This document shows positions 44,385 to 53,653 of a stretch of 64,000 bases of DNA, in pieces. The DNA is from Gammaproteobacteria bacterium (lineage in GTDB: Bacteria > Pseudomonadota > Gammaproteobacteria > Enterobacterales > Alteromonadaceae). The position numbers and the translations under genes were made by a program. Position 1 is the stretch's first letter. Every line of letters starts with the position of its first letter. The stretch is from contig JAFLDV010000011.1 of the NCBI GenBank assembly GCA_017302255.1, positions 42,270 to 106,269 on the forward strand. The letters are read 5' to 3'. The notes below the pieces were generated by a model. That model did not search any database and was not told where the DNA came from. It saw nothing but the letters and a program-made list of their open reading frames with translations.

Positions 44385-47300
44385 ATGAATTCTGTTAACC
44401 AAACCTCCCCAACAAATTTATCTACCCTTTATCCAGATTTACCGCAAACGGTACAGTTAGAACATTTTGCTGACCTTTTGCAAAAGTTATTTCACGCAAT
44501 TGACGTTATTATTTTGGTGCAAACAGACCATGGTTGCTGTTTCGTATCATCTGTATCGAGCGTTGAAATCGACGTTGTATCCTTACTGGAGCAATTCCCG
44601 CTGGCGTTTTCCAGCAATGGCAGTGATGCTCAAGAAGTTCAGACAACACTGGTCATTCGAAATTTTCTGCATGGGAACAACTTAGCTGGCAAAGTGATTC
44701 TGAAGCAGCAATTCCAAATCGTATCTGAAGAACAAGATGCAGCGCTACTTTGGATGATTGATTGTATTGTCAATTATCTAAGCACCGAACCAATCCCAGA
44801 ATTTGGCCTTGAGCTTCGAGTTTTCAAGTCGGTAGATTTATCAAAGCTGCTTGGGTCATCATTTCATGCTAGTGACAGTGTGACACAATGGTTTTGCAGC
44901 AACAGCATGCAGCATACAAGTCTATCGAACGACGAGTTCTGCGATTTGATTGGAGAAGAACTTAGTGCTTGGATTATGTTCCAGTTCGAAAGCAACTTTG
45001 ATCATGCAAAAATTCGAGTCCAGCAAAGCAGTTTGACCACAATCAGTGTGCAGATCCTTTGGTGGCGAGTCGCGCATGGCGGTTGGTTTTTACAAGTTCA
45101 AGATCTTTCATTGGCAAATCAACTCCGTCAATCGCAACAACAATTGGCATTTCTACAATCGCTCTTTACCAGTGGAATTGCCGCTATGGTCGGCATAAAT
45201 GCAAAGCATCAAGTTGTTTATGCGAATGCTCAAGCCCGCCAAATGTTACAGATCTCGCAGTTTAATGACCGACTACGTGCGCCTCTGGACATTGGATATT
45301 TGCAATTCTTTGATCCTGACCAAATGCAACTTGGCGCTATACCAGTTTTTGGCGAGATCGGCAGTGATTGGTCGACATTAAACGAACAACGCCGGCTTGT
45401 GCAGTATCCTGGGGGCGATGAGCGAGTCCTGTCACTTTGGGTTGCGCCGCATAACGACTTACAATCACCAGATATAGTTGCGTATTGCCTATTAATGGAT
45501 ATGACTGAGCAATATCAGCTGCAGCGTGCATTACAAGAGATGCAGGAGCATATTGATAGCTTGCTGCATTTTAGTCCGGCAGCTATCTATCAATCGTTCA
45601 CTAACCTCAGTCATGGTTTCATGTACATCAGTCCCAACATCGAAAAGATCACTGGATTTACCCAAACTGAGGTGATGGACGATCCAGGCTTTTGGCCTCG
45701 GCATGTGCATCCGGATGATTTAGCACTCGTGCTCAGTGAACATACAAACGACGACAATAGCTTAGAATATCGATTATTTAGCCTTCGTAAGCAGCGTTAT
45801 GTTTGGGTAAAGGACATTCGTAACAGTTCTCCAGAAGAAGGGGATGAACATATTGTTTTTGGCGCGCTGCTGGATATCGATGCACAAAAGGAAGCCGAAC
45901 TCGAGCAAGTTCGTTTGCAAGTTGAACTTGATAACCAAAAAATTGAACTCAGCCAATCGCTCGATAGCATGGTTGATGCAGTGATTACTATCAATGAATA
46001 TGGCACGATTTTATCGTGCAATCCTGCAACTTGCAGTTTGTTCGACTTTTCGCTAACTGAGCTAAAATCGATGCAATTTGTCGAATTATTAGTAACTCCG
46101 CTGAGCTTTAACCGCTACTTTGCTGAGTTGACTAGTTCAAGAGAGTTTATTTCAGAGCAAAAGGCCATTGAGTTTTCAGGGAAAACTAAGTCAGGCAAAA
46201 CAATCTACTTCTCGTGCACTATGGCCGAGTTACCAGCAAACACTTCACTAAAACGCCGATTTGTCGCCTGTTTGCATGACTTAACCGAGTTTAAACTGCA
46301 ACAAGAACAATTGATCCAAGCCGGTAAATTAAGTGCTCTTGGCACTTTAACCAGTGGTATCGCTCATGATTTCAACAACATTCTTGGCATCATTCGTGGT
46401 TATGCTGAAATGTTATCGCTACGAAGTGAAACTCAAGTCGCTAGTTACGCTACTAATATAATTAAAGCGGCCGATCGTGGTGCCGCAATGACGAAAAACC
46501 TGTTGGATTTCTCTTCAAACAAAAGCAGGGACATTATCAAAACTGACATTAATCAGCTCATTAACGACATGCTCGACATGTTGTCTGAGGCAGTCACGAA
46601 ACGAATCACCTTACAAATTAATTTGACCTCGGAATCACTGCCGACAGAAATGGAAAAAGGTGGTTTGGAGAATGCGTTATTGAACTTAGTTATTAACGCA
46701 CGGCATGCAATCAAAGACCTTGGCACCATTTTCTTGAGCTCTGAACGAATTGTTTTAACACAAGGCATGGCCGCTTCTCTTGATCTAACTGCCGGCAGTT
46801 ATTGTTGTGTCCGAGTTAAAGACACCGGGTCAGGAATGTCAGATGAAGTCCAGCAGCGACTGTTTGAGCCATTTTTTACCACTAAAGGCACGCAGGGCAC
46901 CGGACTAGGTCTTGCGCAAGTGTTTGGTTTTTGTCGCCGCTGCAAGGGTACAGTGCGAGTGAATTCGACCGAAGGCATAGGAACAGAATTCGTTCTCTAC
47001 TTTCCCTATATTGAATCTAAGCAGCCAGTTATTTTGACTGAGTCGCCTAAACCCGCCCAACAAAGCAGATTTTCCGCAAATAAACCTGCAAAAACCACGT
47101 CAAAGATTTTGATCGTCGATGATGAAGAAGAGCTATTGGCGGTCAATTCAATGCTGCTGGAATCCGCAGGTTATCAAGTTGTCAGCGCAAACAGTATGGC
47201 GGCGGCCATTGCCGAACTGCAGAGCCAGCAATTCAATTTATTGCTCAGTGATATCGTAATGCCAAATGGCACTGGTTTGCAGTTGGCCGCCTACGTTCAA

Positions 47301-47495
47301 CAACATTACCCAGAACTGCCGGTGCAATTAATCAGCGGCTTTGCTGATGAATCGATGATAGAAGAAGAGTCGTGTCGTCAGTTTTACGAAGCACGTCTAC
47401 AGAAACCACTCAAGACCTCGATATTACTCAACAAAGTAGCCGAGTTATTACAATTAAACAGCGTCAATAAGGATAACAGTCATGTCAGTATCTGA
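44385..47495 (+). CDS. PAS-containing hybrid histidine kinase with receiver domain
   Basis: A 1036-residue cytosolic sensor kinase: about 245 N-terminal residues of unknown fold, then PAS modules (about 255-375, 390-505, and 520-640; for example SFTNLSHGFMYISPNIEKIT), HisKA with SGIAHDFNNILG (phospho-acceptor His about 662), HATPase (N-box NLVINARHAI, G1 DTGSGMS, G2 GTGLGLAQ), and a C-terminal REC with acceptor Asp in LLLSDIVMP. No membrane helix is evident. The AHDFNN box is typical of kinases passing phosphate through their own REC. It overlaps the REC-EAL gene by 14 bases, so the two are coupled. The input is unknown. Confidence 0.9.
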   Translation: MNSVNQTSPTNLSTLYPDLPQTVQLEHFADLLQKLFHAIDVIILVQTDHGCCFVSSVSSVEIDVVSLLEQFPLAFSSNGSDAQEVQTTLVIRNFLHGNNLAGKVILKQQFQIVSEEQDAALLWMIDCIVNYLSTEPIPEFGLELRVFKSVDLSKLLGSSFHASDSVTQWFCSNSMQHTSLSNDEFCDLIGEELSAWIMFQFESNFDHAKIRVQQSSLTTISVQILWWRVAHGGWFLQVQDLSLANQLRQSQQQLAFLQSLFTSGIAAMVGINAKHQVVYANAQARQMLQISQFNDRLRAPLDIGYLQFFDPDQMQLGAIPVFGEIGSDWSTLNEQRRLVQYPGGDERVLSLWVAPHNDLQSPDIVAYCLLMDMTEQYQLQRALQEMQEHIDSLLHFSPAAIYQSFTNLSHGFMYISPNIEKITGFTQTEVMDDPGFWPRHVHPDDLALVLSEHTNDDNSLEYRLFSLRKQRYVWVKDIRNSSPEEGDEHIVFGALLDIDAQKEAELEQVRLQVELDNQKIELSQSLDSMVDAVITINEYGTILSCNPATCSLFDFSLTELKSMQFVELLVTPLSFNRYFAELTSSREFISEQKAIEFSGKTKSGKTIYFSCTMAELPANTSLKRRFVACLHDLTEFKLQQEQLIQAGKLSALGTLTSGIAHDFNNILGIIRGYAEMLSLRSETQVASYATNIIKAADRGAAMTKNLLDFSSNKSRDIIKTDINQLINDMLDMLSEAVTKRITLQINLTSESLPTEMEKGGLENALLNLVINARHAIKDLGTIFLSSERIVLTQGMAASLDLTAGSYCCVRVKDTGSGMSDEVQQRLFEPFFTTKGTQGTGLGLAQVFGFCRRCKGTVRVNSTEGIGTEFVLYFPYIESKQPVILTESPKPAQQSRFSANKPAKTTSKILIVDDEEELLAVNSMLLESAGYQVVSANSMAAAIAELQSQQFNLLLSDIVMPNGTGLQLAAYVQQHYPELPVQLISGFADESMIEEESCRQFYEARLQKPLKTSILLNKVAELLQLNSVNKDNSHVSI

Positions 47496-48663
47496 TCTTG
47501 TTTGCGTCGTCGATGACGATGCGCAGTACCTTGAACTGCTAACAGATTTGTTATGTGGACAAGGTCTGCACGTTCAACCTTTTCAACAGGCTCAACAGTT
47601 TTTGGATGCTGATTTAACTGAATGTGCCGTAGTTATTTTGGATTTGTTTATGCCCGACATCGATGGCGTTGATGTCTTAAGAATTCTGGCTGCTCGGAAA
47701 TTTAAAGGTGCAGTAATTCTAACCAGTGGCCAAGATCAAAGTGTCTTAAGAACCGCATTCGAGCTTGCCAAAGCGCAGCATTTAACCATCCTGCATTCGT
47801 TTACCAAACCAATACCCTTGCTTGAATTGGCTAATTTAATTGCACAGACGTTGGCAGATAGTTTTCAGGCACAGCAACAATCTCAAGATAAAAATTGGAC
47901 CCCATCAGTTTCGCAATTACGAGACGCAATTCGCGAACAACAGTTGGTCTTGCATTATCAACCTAAGATTGACGTTGCAACGGGGAAAACCTCTGGTTTT
48001 GAAGCCTTGGTGCGCTGGCAACATCCAGAATACGGCCTGGTGCCACCATTTAAGTTTATTCGTCTTGCGGAACAGTTCGGCTTAATGGCGGAGTTAACCT
48101 CATCAGTATTAGTAATGGCAATGCAACAACTAGCGACTTGGAATCAACAAGGTTTACCGACCCGAATTGCAGTGAACATTTCTGCGGAAAATCTAACTGA
48201 TTTAGAGTTTCCACAAAAACTACTTCAACTTTTACAGCAGTACAAAATCGAGCCATCGCAGTTGTTATTGGAAATAACCGAAACTGCGGTCATGAATGAG
48301 GTGGTTCTATCTCTCGATATATTGATCCGCCTGCGAATGAATGGTATCGGTTTATCAATAGATGATTTTGGTACCGGTTATTCCTCTTTGGCGCAACTGC
48401 ATCGAATTCCGTTTAGTGAGTTAAAAATTGATCGTCGTTTTGTCCATGCAATGGGCACAGAAGCTGAAAGTTTAGCTATAGTAGAAACATGCGTGTTTCT
48501 GGGGCACCGTTTAGGCATGAAAGTTGTCGCTGAAGGTGTCGAAACCGCATCTATTTTGCGTAAATTGCAGGAAATAAATTGCGATCAAGCGCAAGGGTTT
48601 TATTGGAGTAAAGCAATGGCTGAACCACATGCTACGGCTTGGCTCCTAAAGTCTTTTCAGTAA
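47482..48663 (+). CDS. REC-EAL response regulator, c-di-GMP phosphodiesterase
   Basis: A 393-residue response regulator that should lower c-di-GMP when phosphorylated. REC at 1-125 (VDDDAQY pocket, acceptor Asp in VVILDLFMPDIDG, Lys in FTKP). The EAL domain at about 150-390 keeps the catalytic set: EALVRW, NISAENL, ITETAVM, DDFGTGYSS, KIDRRF and EGVET. It overlaps the upstream hybrid kinase by 14 bases and is followed 15 bases later by another REC gene, which makes it the likely output of that kinase. Confidence 0.92.
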   Translation: MSVSDLVCVVDDDAQYLELLTDLLCGQGLHVQPFQQAQQFLDADLTECAVVILDLFMPDIDGVDVLRILAARKFKGAVILTSGQDQSVLRTAFELAKAQHLTILHSFTKPIPLLELANLIAQTLADSFQAQQQSQDKNWTPSVSQLRDAIREQQLVLHYQPKIDVATGKTSGFEALVRWQHPEYGLVPPFKFIRLAEQFGLMAELTSSVLVMAMQQLATWNQQGLPTRIAVNISAENLTDLEFPQKLLQLLQQYKIEPSQLLLEITETAVMNEVVLSLDILIRLRMNGIGLSIDDFGTGYSSLAQLHRIPFSELKIDRRFVHAMGTEAESLAIVETCVFLGHRLGMKVVAEGVETASILRKLQEINCDQAQGFYWSKAMAEPHATAWLLKSFQ

Positions 48664-48678
48664 TATAAGGATGCAAGA

Positions 48679-49830
48679 ATGTCAGAGCACGGCACGCTTA
48701 ATGTTTTGTATTTCGAAGACGATCTGGCCAATGCGCAATTAGTCACGGACTATCTAAAACAACATCACCATCAAGTTTGGCATTTCCCTGAATATCCGCA
48801 GGGCGGCATCGCCGCAATCAGAGATGCGATGCGTATTGCACCAGACATTGTCATCATGGACGTAAATATGCCAACAATGGATGGTTATCAGTTATGCCAG
48901 TTACTGCGGCAAGAACTATTGTCAGATCAGTGTGGTGTTATTTTTACCTCTGGATTAATGCTCGATGAGGACATCATGCGCGCTTACGCAGCCGGCGCAG
49001 ATGATTACCTTATTAAGCCGCTGCGTCTGCAAGAGCTGCTAGTGAAGTTACAGCAGGTTTTTAAATCTCGAGAACGCCAAGCGGATGTGCAGATGCAGGC
49101 GAGTACCGCCATGAAATTGGCATTTGATGCGATGCGTAACTCATCGGAACTGGGCCAAATCCTGCGTTTCCAAGATAGCATTCATCAAGCGACCGATTTC
49201 AAGGACCTCGCAATTTTATGCTTTGGTGCTTTGCAGGGCTTTGATCTGTCCGCATCGATTGTTTTCTTACATGAAGACCAGCCAATTTACTACCGGGATG
49301 ATGGACTTGTACCGCCGTTAGAACTTGATTCGATGCTAGCGTCACGCGGAAAGGGCCGATTGTTCTGTTGGAAACAATATGCATTCTTAAACTACGATTT
49401 GTTTTCGATGCTTATTCGAAATATGCCAATCCATGAAGAAGACCGTTATGGTGTGCTGAAAGACCAAATTTGTTTGTTATTTAACAGTTTGGATATTCGT
49501 ATTACGACGCTGCTCTTAGAGAAATCAGAGCAAGAGAAGCAAAAGAGGATCAGGACGATTTCGCAAGTGCTGGCAAACATTGTGTTGGAAATGGAGCAGA
49601 GCAATATTGCGTTTTCGCAACAGTTCGAAAAGATAATCCAAGACATGGAAACCAATCTTTTGGCGGAGATGTCGCAATTTAACCTACTTGAAGCTGAAGA
49701 AACAATACTGATGCGCAGGGTAGAGGAAGCGATGATGGCGGCCACGCAATTATTTGATAGTTCCTTAGAACGCGAAGTTCAGCATCGCTCAGTCATGAAC
49801 AAATTATTGGAAAAACTCTCAAGCACTTAA
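48679..49830 (+). CDS. Response regulator with uncharacterised C-terminal domain
   Basis: A 383-residue protein. REC at about 5-130 (EDD pocket, acceptor Asp in IVIMDVNMPTMDG, Lys in YLIKPL). Residues about 150-270 may be a GAF-like fold (DFKDLAILCFGALQGFDLSASI), and about 275-383 is a long acidic coiled coil (KSEQEKQKRIRTISQVLANI). No DNA-binding or enzymatic output is visible, so it probably acts by protein contact. AAGGAT lies upstream. Third gene after the hybrid kinase and REC-EAL. Its stop overlaps the stop of the opposing kinase gene. Confidence 0.85.
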   Translation: MSEHGTLNVLYFEDDLANAQLVTDYLKQHHHQVWHFPEYPQGGIAAIRDAMRIAPDIVIMDVNMPTMDGYQLCQLLRQELLSDQCGVIFTSGLMLDEDIMRAYAAGADDYLIKPLRLQELLVKLQQVFKSRERQADVQMQASTAMKLAFDAMRNSSELGQILRFQDSIHQATDFKDLAILCFGALQGFDLSASIVFLHEDQPIYYRDDGLVPPLELDSMLASRGKGRLFCWKQYAFLNYDLFSMLIRNMPIHEEDRYGVLKDQICLLFNSLDIRITTLLLEKSEQEKQKRIRTISQVLANIVLEMEQSNIAFSQQFEKIIQDMETNLLAEMSQFNLLEAEETILMRRVEEAMMAATQLFDSSLEREVQHRSVMNKLLEKLSST

Positions 49831-52800
49831 TCTATCGGTAGTCTGAACCAAAACCGGGTGCCTATACCCGGTTTACTTTCAAAACCTATCTCTCCCTTGT
49901 GTAGTTCAATGATCCGGCGGGAAATTGCCAAACCAAGTCCTGAACCATAGACGGTTTTATTGCTAGCACTATTGGCTTGAACAAATTTACCGAAGATTTG
50001 GGGCTGAACTTCCAGTGGTATACCATCACCAGTGTCTTCAACATTTACTTGCAGATAACTACCAACGACTTCGGAATATACTTTTACTTCACTGCCAGAT
50101 TTTGAGAATTTAACGGCATTTGACAATAGGTTATCGAGCACCTGCCGAATCTTATTGCTATCAAAATGCAAAGCACTAGCGGAACTTTCATCGGCAACAA
50201 CGACGATGCTGACATTGAACTTGCTTGCGTAGGTTGAGAGGCTAGAAACCGCTTGTTCAATCAAAGGCAGTATAGGTTGCGAACTTGCAGAAATCTCCAG
50301 CGCACCTTTTTCATATTTTTGCAAATCAAGTAAGTCATTGATCAATATTACCAATCGATTACTGTTTTCTTCAGCTGTACTTAGTAACTGTTGTTTCATC
50401 ACCAAATTAGTTTCAACTTGCGGCACTGCAAGTAACTTAATAGCGCCGTGAATAGAAGTGAGCGGAGTTCTTAGCTCATGCGAAACTGTACCGATGAAAT
50501 CATCTTTCAACTGGTCAAGTTTACGCAGTTCTGCGTTTGATCTCGCTAAATCATCGAGCAGCGATTTAAGCTCGGATGTGCGGTCTGCGACCTTTTGCTC
50601 TAAGGCTTGGTTATTAATCTCTTGCGCAAGATTGCTCGCCTGCAGCAATTCGTTGATCCTTTCCATGTGGTCAAGTCTGTTACGATAGACCAAATAAATA
50701 CTACCAAGCAGAAGCAGTGCGCCTAATATTTGCAATTCAAGTCGTTGCCACCAGTAAGGATTGATGACAAAACTGAACTCTTTTGCGTGCTGATGAAAAA
50801 AACCATGGTTGTTAGAACCCTTCACCATAAACTTATAGCGACCAGGTGGCAGATTTTGATACCGCATCAAGTTCTCTCCGCGCAGCAATTGCCATTTGGA
50901 ATCAAAACCTTCCAGCTTAACCTCAAAACGATTTAACTCAGTGTTACTAAAATCTAAAGCGGCAAACTTAAAATCTATATGGTTTTGCCACGGCGATAAT
51001 TCTTGCGCGATCTCATGTTCTTGAGATAGATCCAACGGCTGCTGATTGACTACCACATCGGTGATTTCAATATTAGGCGGAGTACTGTTAAAGGTAACTT
51101 TTGAGGTATCAATCTGGTTGACACCTATTGCCGTGCCGACAAACAGCATGCTGCCAACAGATCCCACAGCCTTATACATCGCCTCTGAACTTGATAATCC
51201 ATCGGCCTGAGTGAAGGTAACAAACATCAACTGATGCTCAGGAAGCACACTGATGCCGCGAGTGGAGGTCACCCAAATCCGTTCATTTGGGTCGGTAAAA
51301 GCTGAAAGCAGGTGACTGTCGGGTAAACCGTCAGCGGTTCCGTAGTGAATAATTTCATTGGATTCTGGTTGATAGCGCAATAAGCCGTCACCGCTACAAA
51401 TCAATAAACTTTGCTTTGGGCCTTTAGCCAGACATAATGCGCCGAGCGACAGCTGTGGAACTTGTTGTTGGATCTCATGCAATTGATTAAGCACCAGATC
51501 ATAGCGATAAACGCCGGAAAGTCTTGCGGCAATCCAGAGGCTGTCACCTAACAGGGTTACATCTTGAATAGCATCACCAGTTAACTTCGCAGCCAAGTCA
51601 GAGAGGATCCTAAATCCCTCAGTTGTCTTTGGATTATAGATATAAACGCCATCACTCCATAAACCGAACGCAATCAGTCCATTCGGTAATAGTTCTATGT
51701 CCCGTACGTTCTGAGTGAAAATTCCCGCTTTGGATAAAATATGGTTGTCTTTGACGAAACTATTGGTTTTGACATCAAAATACCAAATGCCATTATCAGC
51801 ACCTAGCCAAACTTTCTGCTCATTGTCTACTACGACAGCGTTAACCCGAGCACCAATTAATTGCTGAAACTCCAGCTTGCCACTTGCTGGTTTTCCCCAA
51901 CTAATTTGATCAAACTGACCAACAAAAAGCCTATCCTGCTGCCAAACAAAAGAAAGCGCTGCTTTATTTTGCTGTTGCTGCCAATCCATAAACAGTGGAT
52001 CTGGCCAATCATTAAACTGTTCAAACTGTAATCGGGTTCTGAACAAGCCTTTTTCTCTTGTGCCTGCCCAAAGCAATCCTGAGCGGTCAAGTAGCATTGA
52101 CCGAACATTCACCCCGTCCAGAATCGATTTTTGACCGCCGATGTATCTTGTTTGCAGCATTTCGGTGTCTACCACTGAGATGCCATTAAAAGTACCAACA
52201 AGTAGCTGATTATTTTGGGATGGAATAATTGTATTAATAATGGGAAAGTTCGATTCGCCAAAATAAGAAATAGCATTTAATGACTGCGACTTAAGATTGT
52301 AAGCAAATAGACTCTCGCGAGTACCAATCCAAAGGATGTCACCTTGTACTGCAAGACTTCTAATTTCATTGGCTCTGTTATTTGCACCATGAGGTAGTAG
52401 AGGTGCGCTTAAGCTACCATCCGGCCGGATCTGATAAACCCCATAGGATGTGCCAAACCAGATACTTTGGTCAGAAGTTTCGACCACTGACCAAATTCTG
52501 GCATTAATTAATTGTTCGGAACCAAATACACGCTCCATCCCCGCTTTCTGAGTATAGCGATTTAGTCCTTCGTCAGTACCAATCCATAAACGTTGATGAC
52601 TATCCTCGAACAAAGTTTGCACGAATGGGCTAAATAGCTGATTTGATTGATTACCAGCCAAAAACAGCTGTTGTTCTCCGCTAGCGATATCAACGCGACT
52701 TAACGCATATCCCCAACTGCCAGTCCAAAGTTTACCAGTAGCGTCGAATACCATAGCGTCGATATCTGGTCGCTTTTGCCGCTCAGCATGTTTTGTGAAG

Positions 52801-53006
52801 AAAGGTTTGAATTGATAACCGTCGTAGCGAAGCACGCCAGTATTTGTAGAGGCCAACCAGATGTATCCGGTTTGGTCTTGCACTATCGAATAGATACCAA
52901 CATTGGGTAACGCATCGTCAATGACGGTTCTTTGCACTTCTAGGGCATGGCTACAATTACCCACGACCAGCAACAATAACCACCAGATAAACTTCAGATG
53001 CTGCAT
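49827..53006 (-). CDS. Beta-propeller (Reg_prop/Y_Y_Y) sensor histidine kinase
   Basis: A 1059-residue membrane sensor. Signal peptide at 1-21 (cut near SHA-LE); Reg_prop repeats to about 640 (YIWLASTNTGVLRYDG and many WxG units); Y_Y_Y about 660-740 (NLPPGRYKFMVKG); one membrane helix about 748-765; coiled coil; HisKA with VSHELRTPLTS; HATPase with N-box NLLSNAVKF, G1 EDTGDGIP and G2 GSGLGLAIS. There is no REC or HTH, unlike the Bacteroidetes hybrid two-component proteins that share this propeller. It should signal to a separate response regulator, perhaps the convergent REC protein or the Hpt gene transcribed away from it. Confidence 0.9.
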   Translation of the reverse strand: MQHLKFIWWLLLLVVGNCSHALEVQRTVIDDALPNVGIYSIVQDQTGYIWLASTNTGVLRYDGYQFKPFFTKHAERQKRPDIDAMVFDATGKLWTGSWGYALSRVDIASGEQQLFLAGNQSNQLFSPFVQTLFEDSHQRLWIGTDEGLNRYTQKAGMERVFGSEQLINARIWSVVETSDQSIWFGTSYGVYQIRPDGSLSAPLLPHGANNRANEIRSLAVQGDILWIGTRESLFAYNLKSQSLNAISYFGESNFPIINTIIPSQNNQLLVGTFNGISVVDTEMLQTRYIGGQKSILDGVNVRSMLLDRSGLLWAGTREKGLFRTRLQFEQFNDWPDPLFMDWQQQQNKAALSFVWQQDRLFVGQFDQISWGKPASGKLEFQQLIGARVNAVVVDNEQKVWLGADNGIWYFDVKTNSFVKDNHILSKAGIFTQNVRDIELLPNGLIAFGLWSDGVYIYNPKTTEGFRILSDLAAKLTGDAIQDVTLLGDSLWIAARLSGVYRYDLVLNQLHEIQQQVPQLSLGALCLAKGPKQSLLICSGDGLLRYQPESNEIIHYGTADGLPDSHLLSAFTDPNERIWVTSTRGISVLPEHQLMFVTFTQADGLSSSEAMYKAVGSVGSMLFVGTAIGVNQIDTSKVTFNSTPPNIEITDVVVNQQPLDLSQEHEIAQELSPWQNHIDFKFAALDFSNTELNRFEVKLEGFDSKWQLLRGENLMRYQNLPPGRYKFMVKGSNNHGFFHQHAKEFSFVINPYWWQRLELQILGALLLLGSIYLVYRNRLDHMERINELLQASNLAQEINNQALEQKVADRTSELKSLLDDLARSNAELRKLDQLKDDFIGTVSHELRTPLTSIHGAIKLLAVPQVETNLVMKQQLLSTAEENSNRLVILINDLLDLQKYEKGALEISASSQPILPLIEQAVSSLSTYASKFNVSIVVVADESSASALHFDSNKIRQVLDNLLSNAVKFSKSGSEVKVYSEVVGSYLQVNVEDTGDGIPLEVQPQIFGKFVQANSASNKTVYGSGLGLAISRRIIELHKGEIGFESKPGIGTRFWFRLPID

Positions 53007-53171
53007 GAATTGCCTTCTTGTTGACGCTATAGACCCAGACTTGCGAACACGTTTCTCGTCCTTGGTTTGATTTAAGATAACTTATTATTGAATAAGCACA
53101 AGTCGGTAAGTTGTAGATCTGTCGAAGCTGACCTAATCTGGAGTGAATTGATTCGCTAGGTGTTCACCAGA

Positions 53172-53522
53172 ATGCAGAGTTCAGAAATTTGGGATGATGC
53201 CCAATTGGCTTCGTCCTTAGGTGTAATGAAGCAAATTATGCCTAAGCTGATTGAAACTTTTCTTAGTCAAACCTCTAAGATCCTTGAGACTTTGGATAGC
53301 CAATCAAACGAACAATTACTGCTAACAGCGCATAGTTTAAAAGGCAGTGCTGGGCAATTATGTTGTAAACGGTTATCAAATACAGCGGCAAAAATAGAGC
53401 AGGAATTGAAATTGCAGTGCAATGACGATACCGCTGAAAGACGTGCGTTATTGCATGAGGAACTCAATGCAGCAAGAGCTTTGATGAGCGAGTACCTTAG
53501 GCAAATACAAACTTTAGCATAA
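53172..53522 (+). CDS. Hpt (histidine phosphotransfer) domain protein
   Basis: A 116-residue stand-alone phosphotransfer protein forming a four-helix bundle. The phosphorylated His54 lies in AHSLKGSAG, the standard Hpt motif. I prefer the ATG at 53172 (AGGTG about 10 bases upstream) to a GTG four codons earlier. It is divergent from the propeller histidine kinase and leads the chemosensory operon. A role shuttling phosphate among the several REC proteins nearby is inferred from position. Confidence 0.88.
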   Translation: MQSSEIWDDAQLASSLGVMKQIMPKLIETFLSQTSKILETLDSQSNEQLLLTAHSLKGSAGQLCCKRLSNTAAKIEQELKLQCNDDTAERRALLHEELNAARALMSEYLRQIQTLA

Positions 53523-53653
53523 GAGAATTATGCCTAAAAAACAGCCACTTGGTTTTAAAAGAATTGCTTTGGCCTTTGCCCATATCCATTTAATCGTCTA
53601 TACCTTTATTAACGAACTGATTTTACATATAACTTTAGCAAGAGGTTTAAGTA

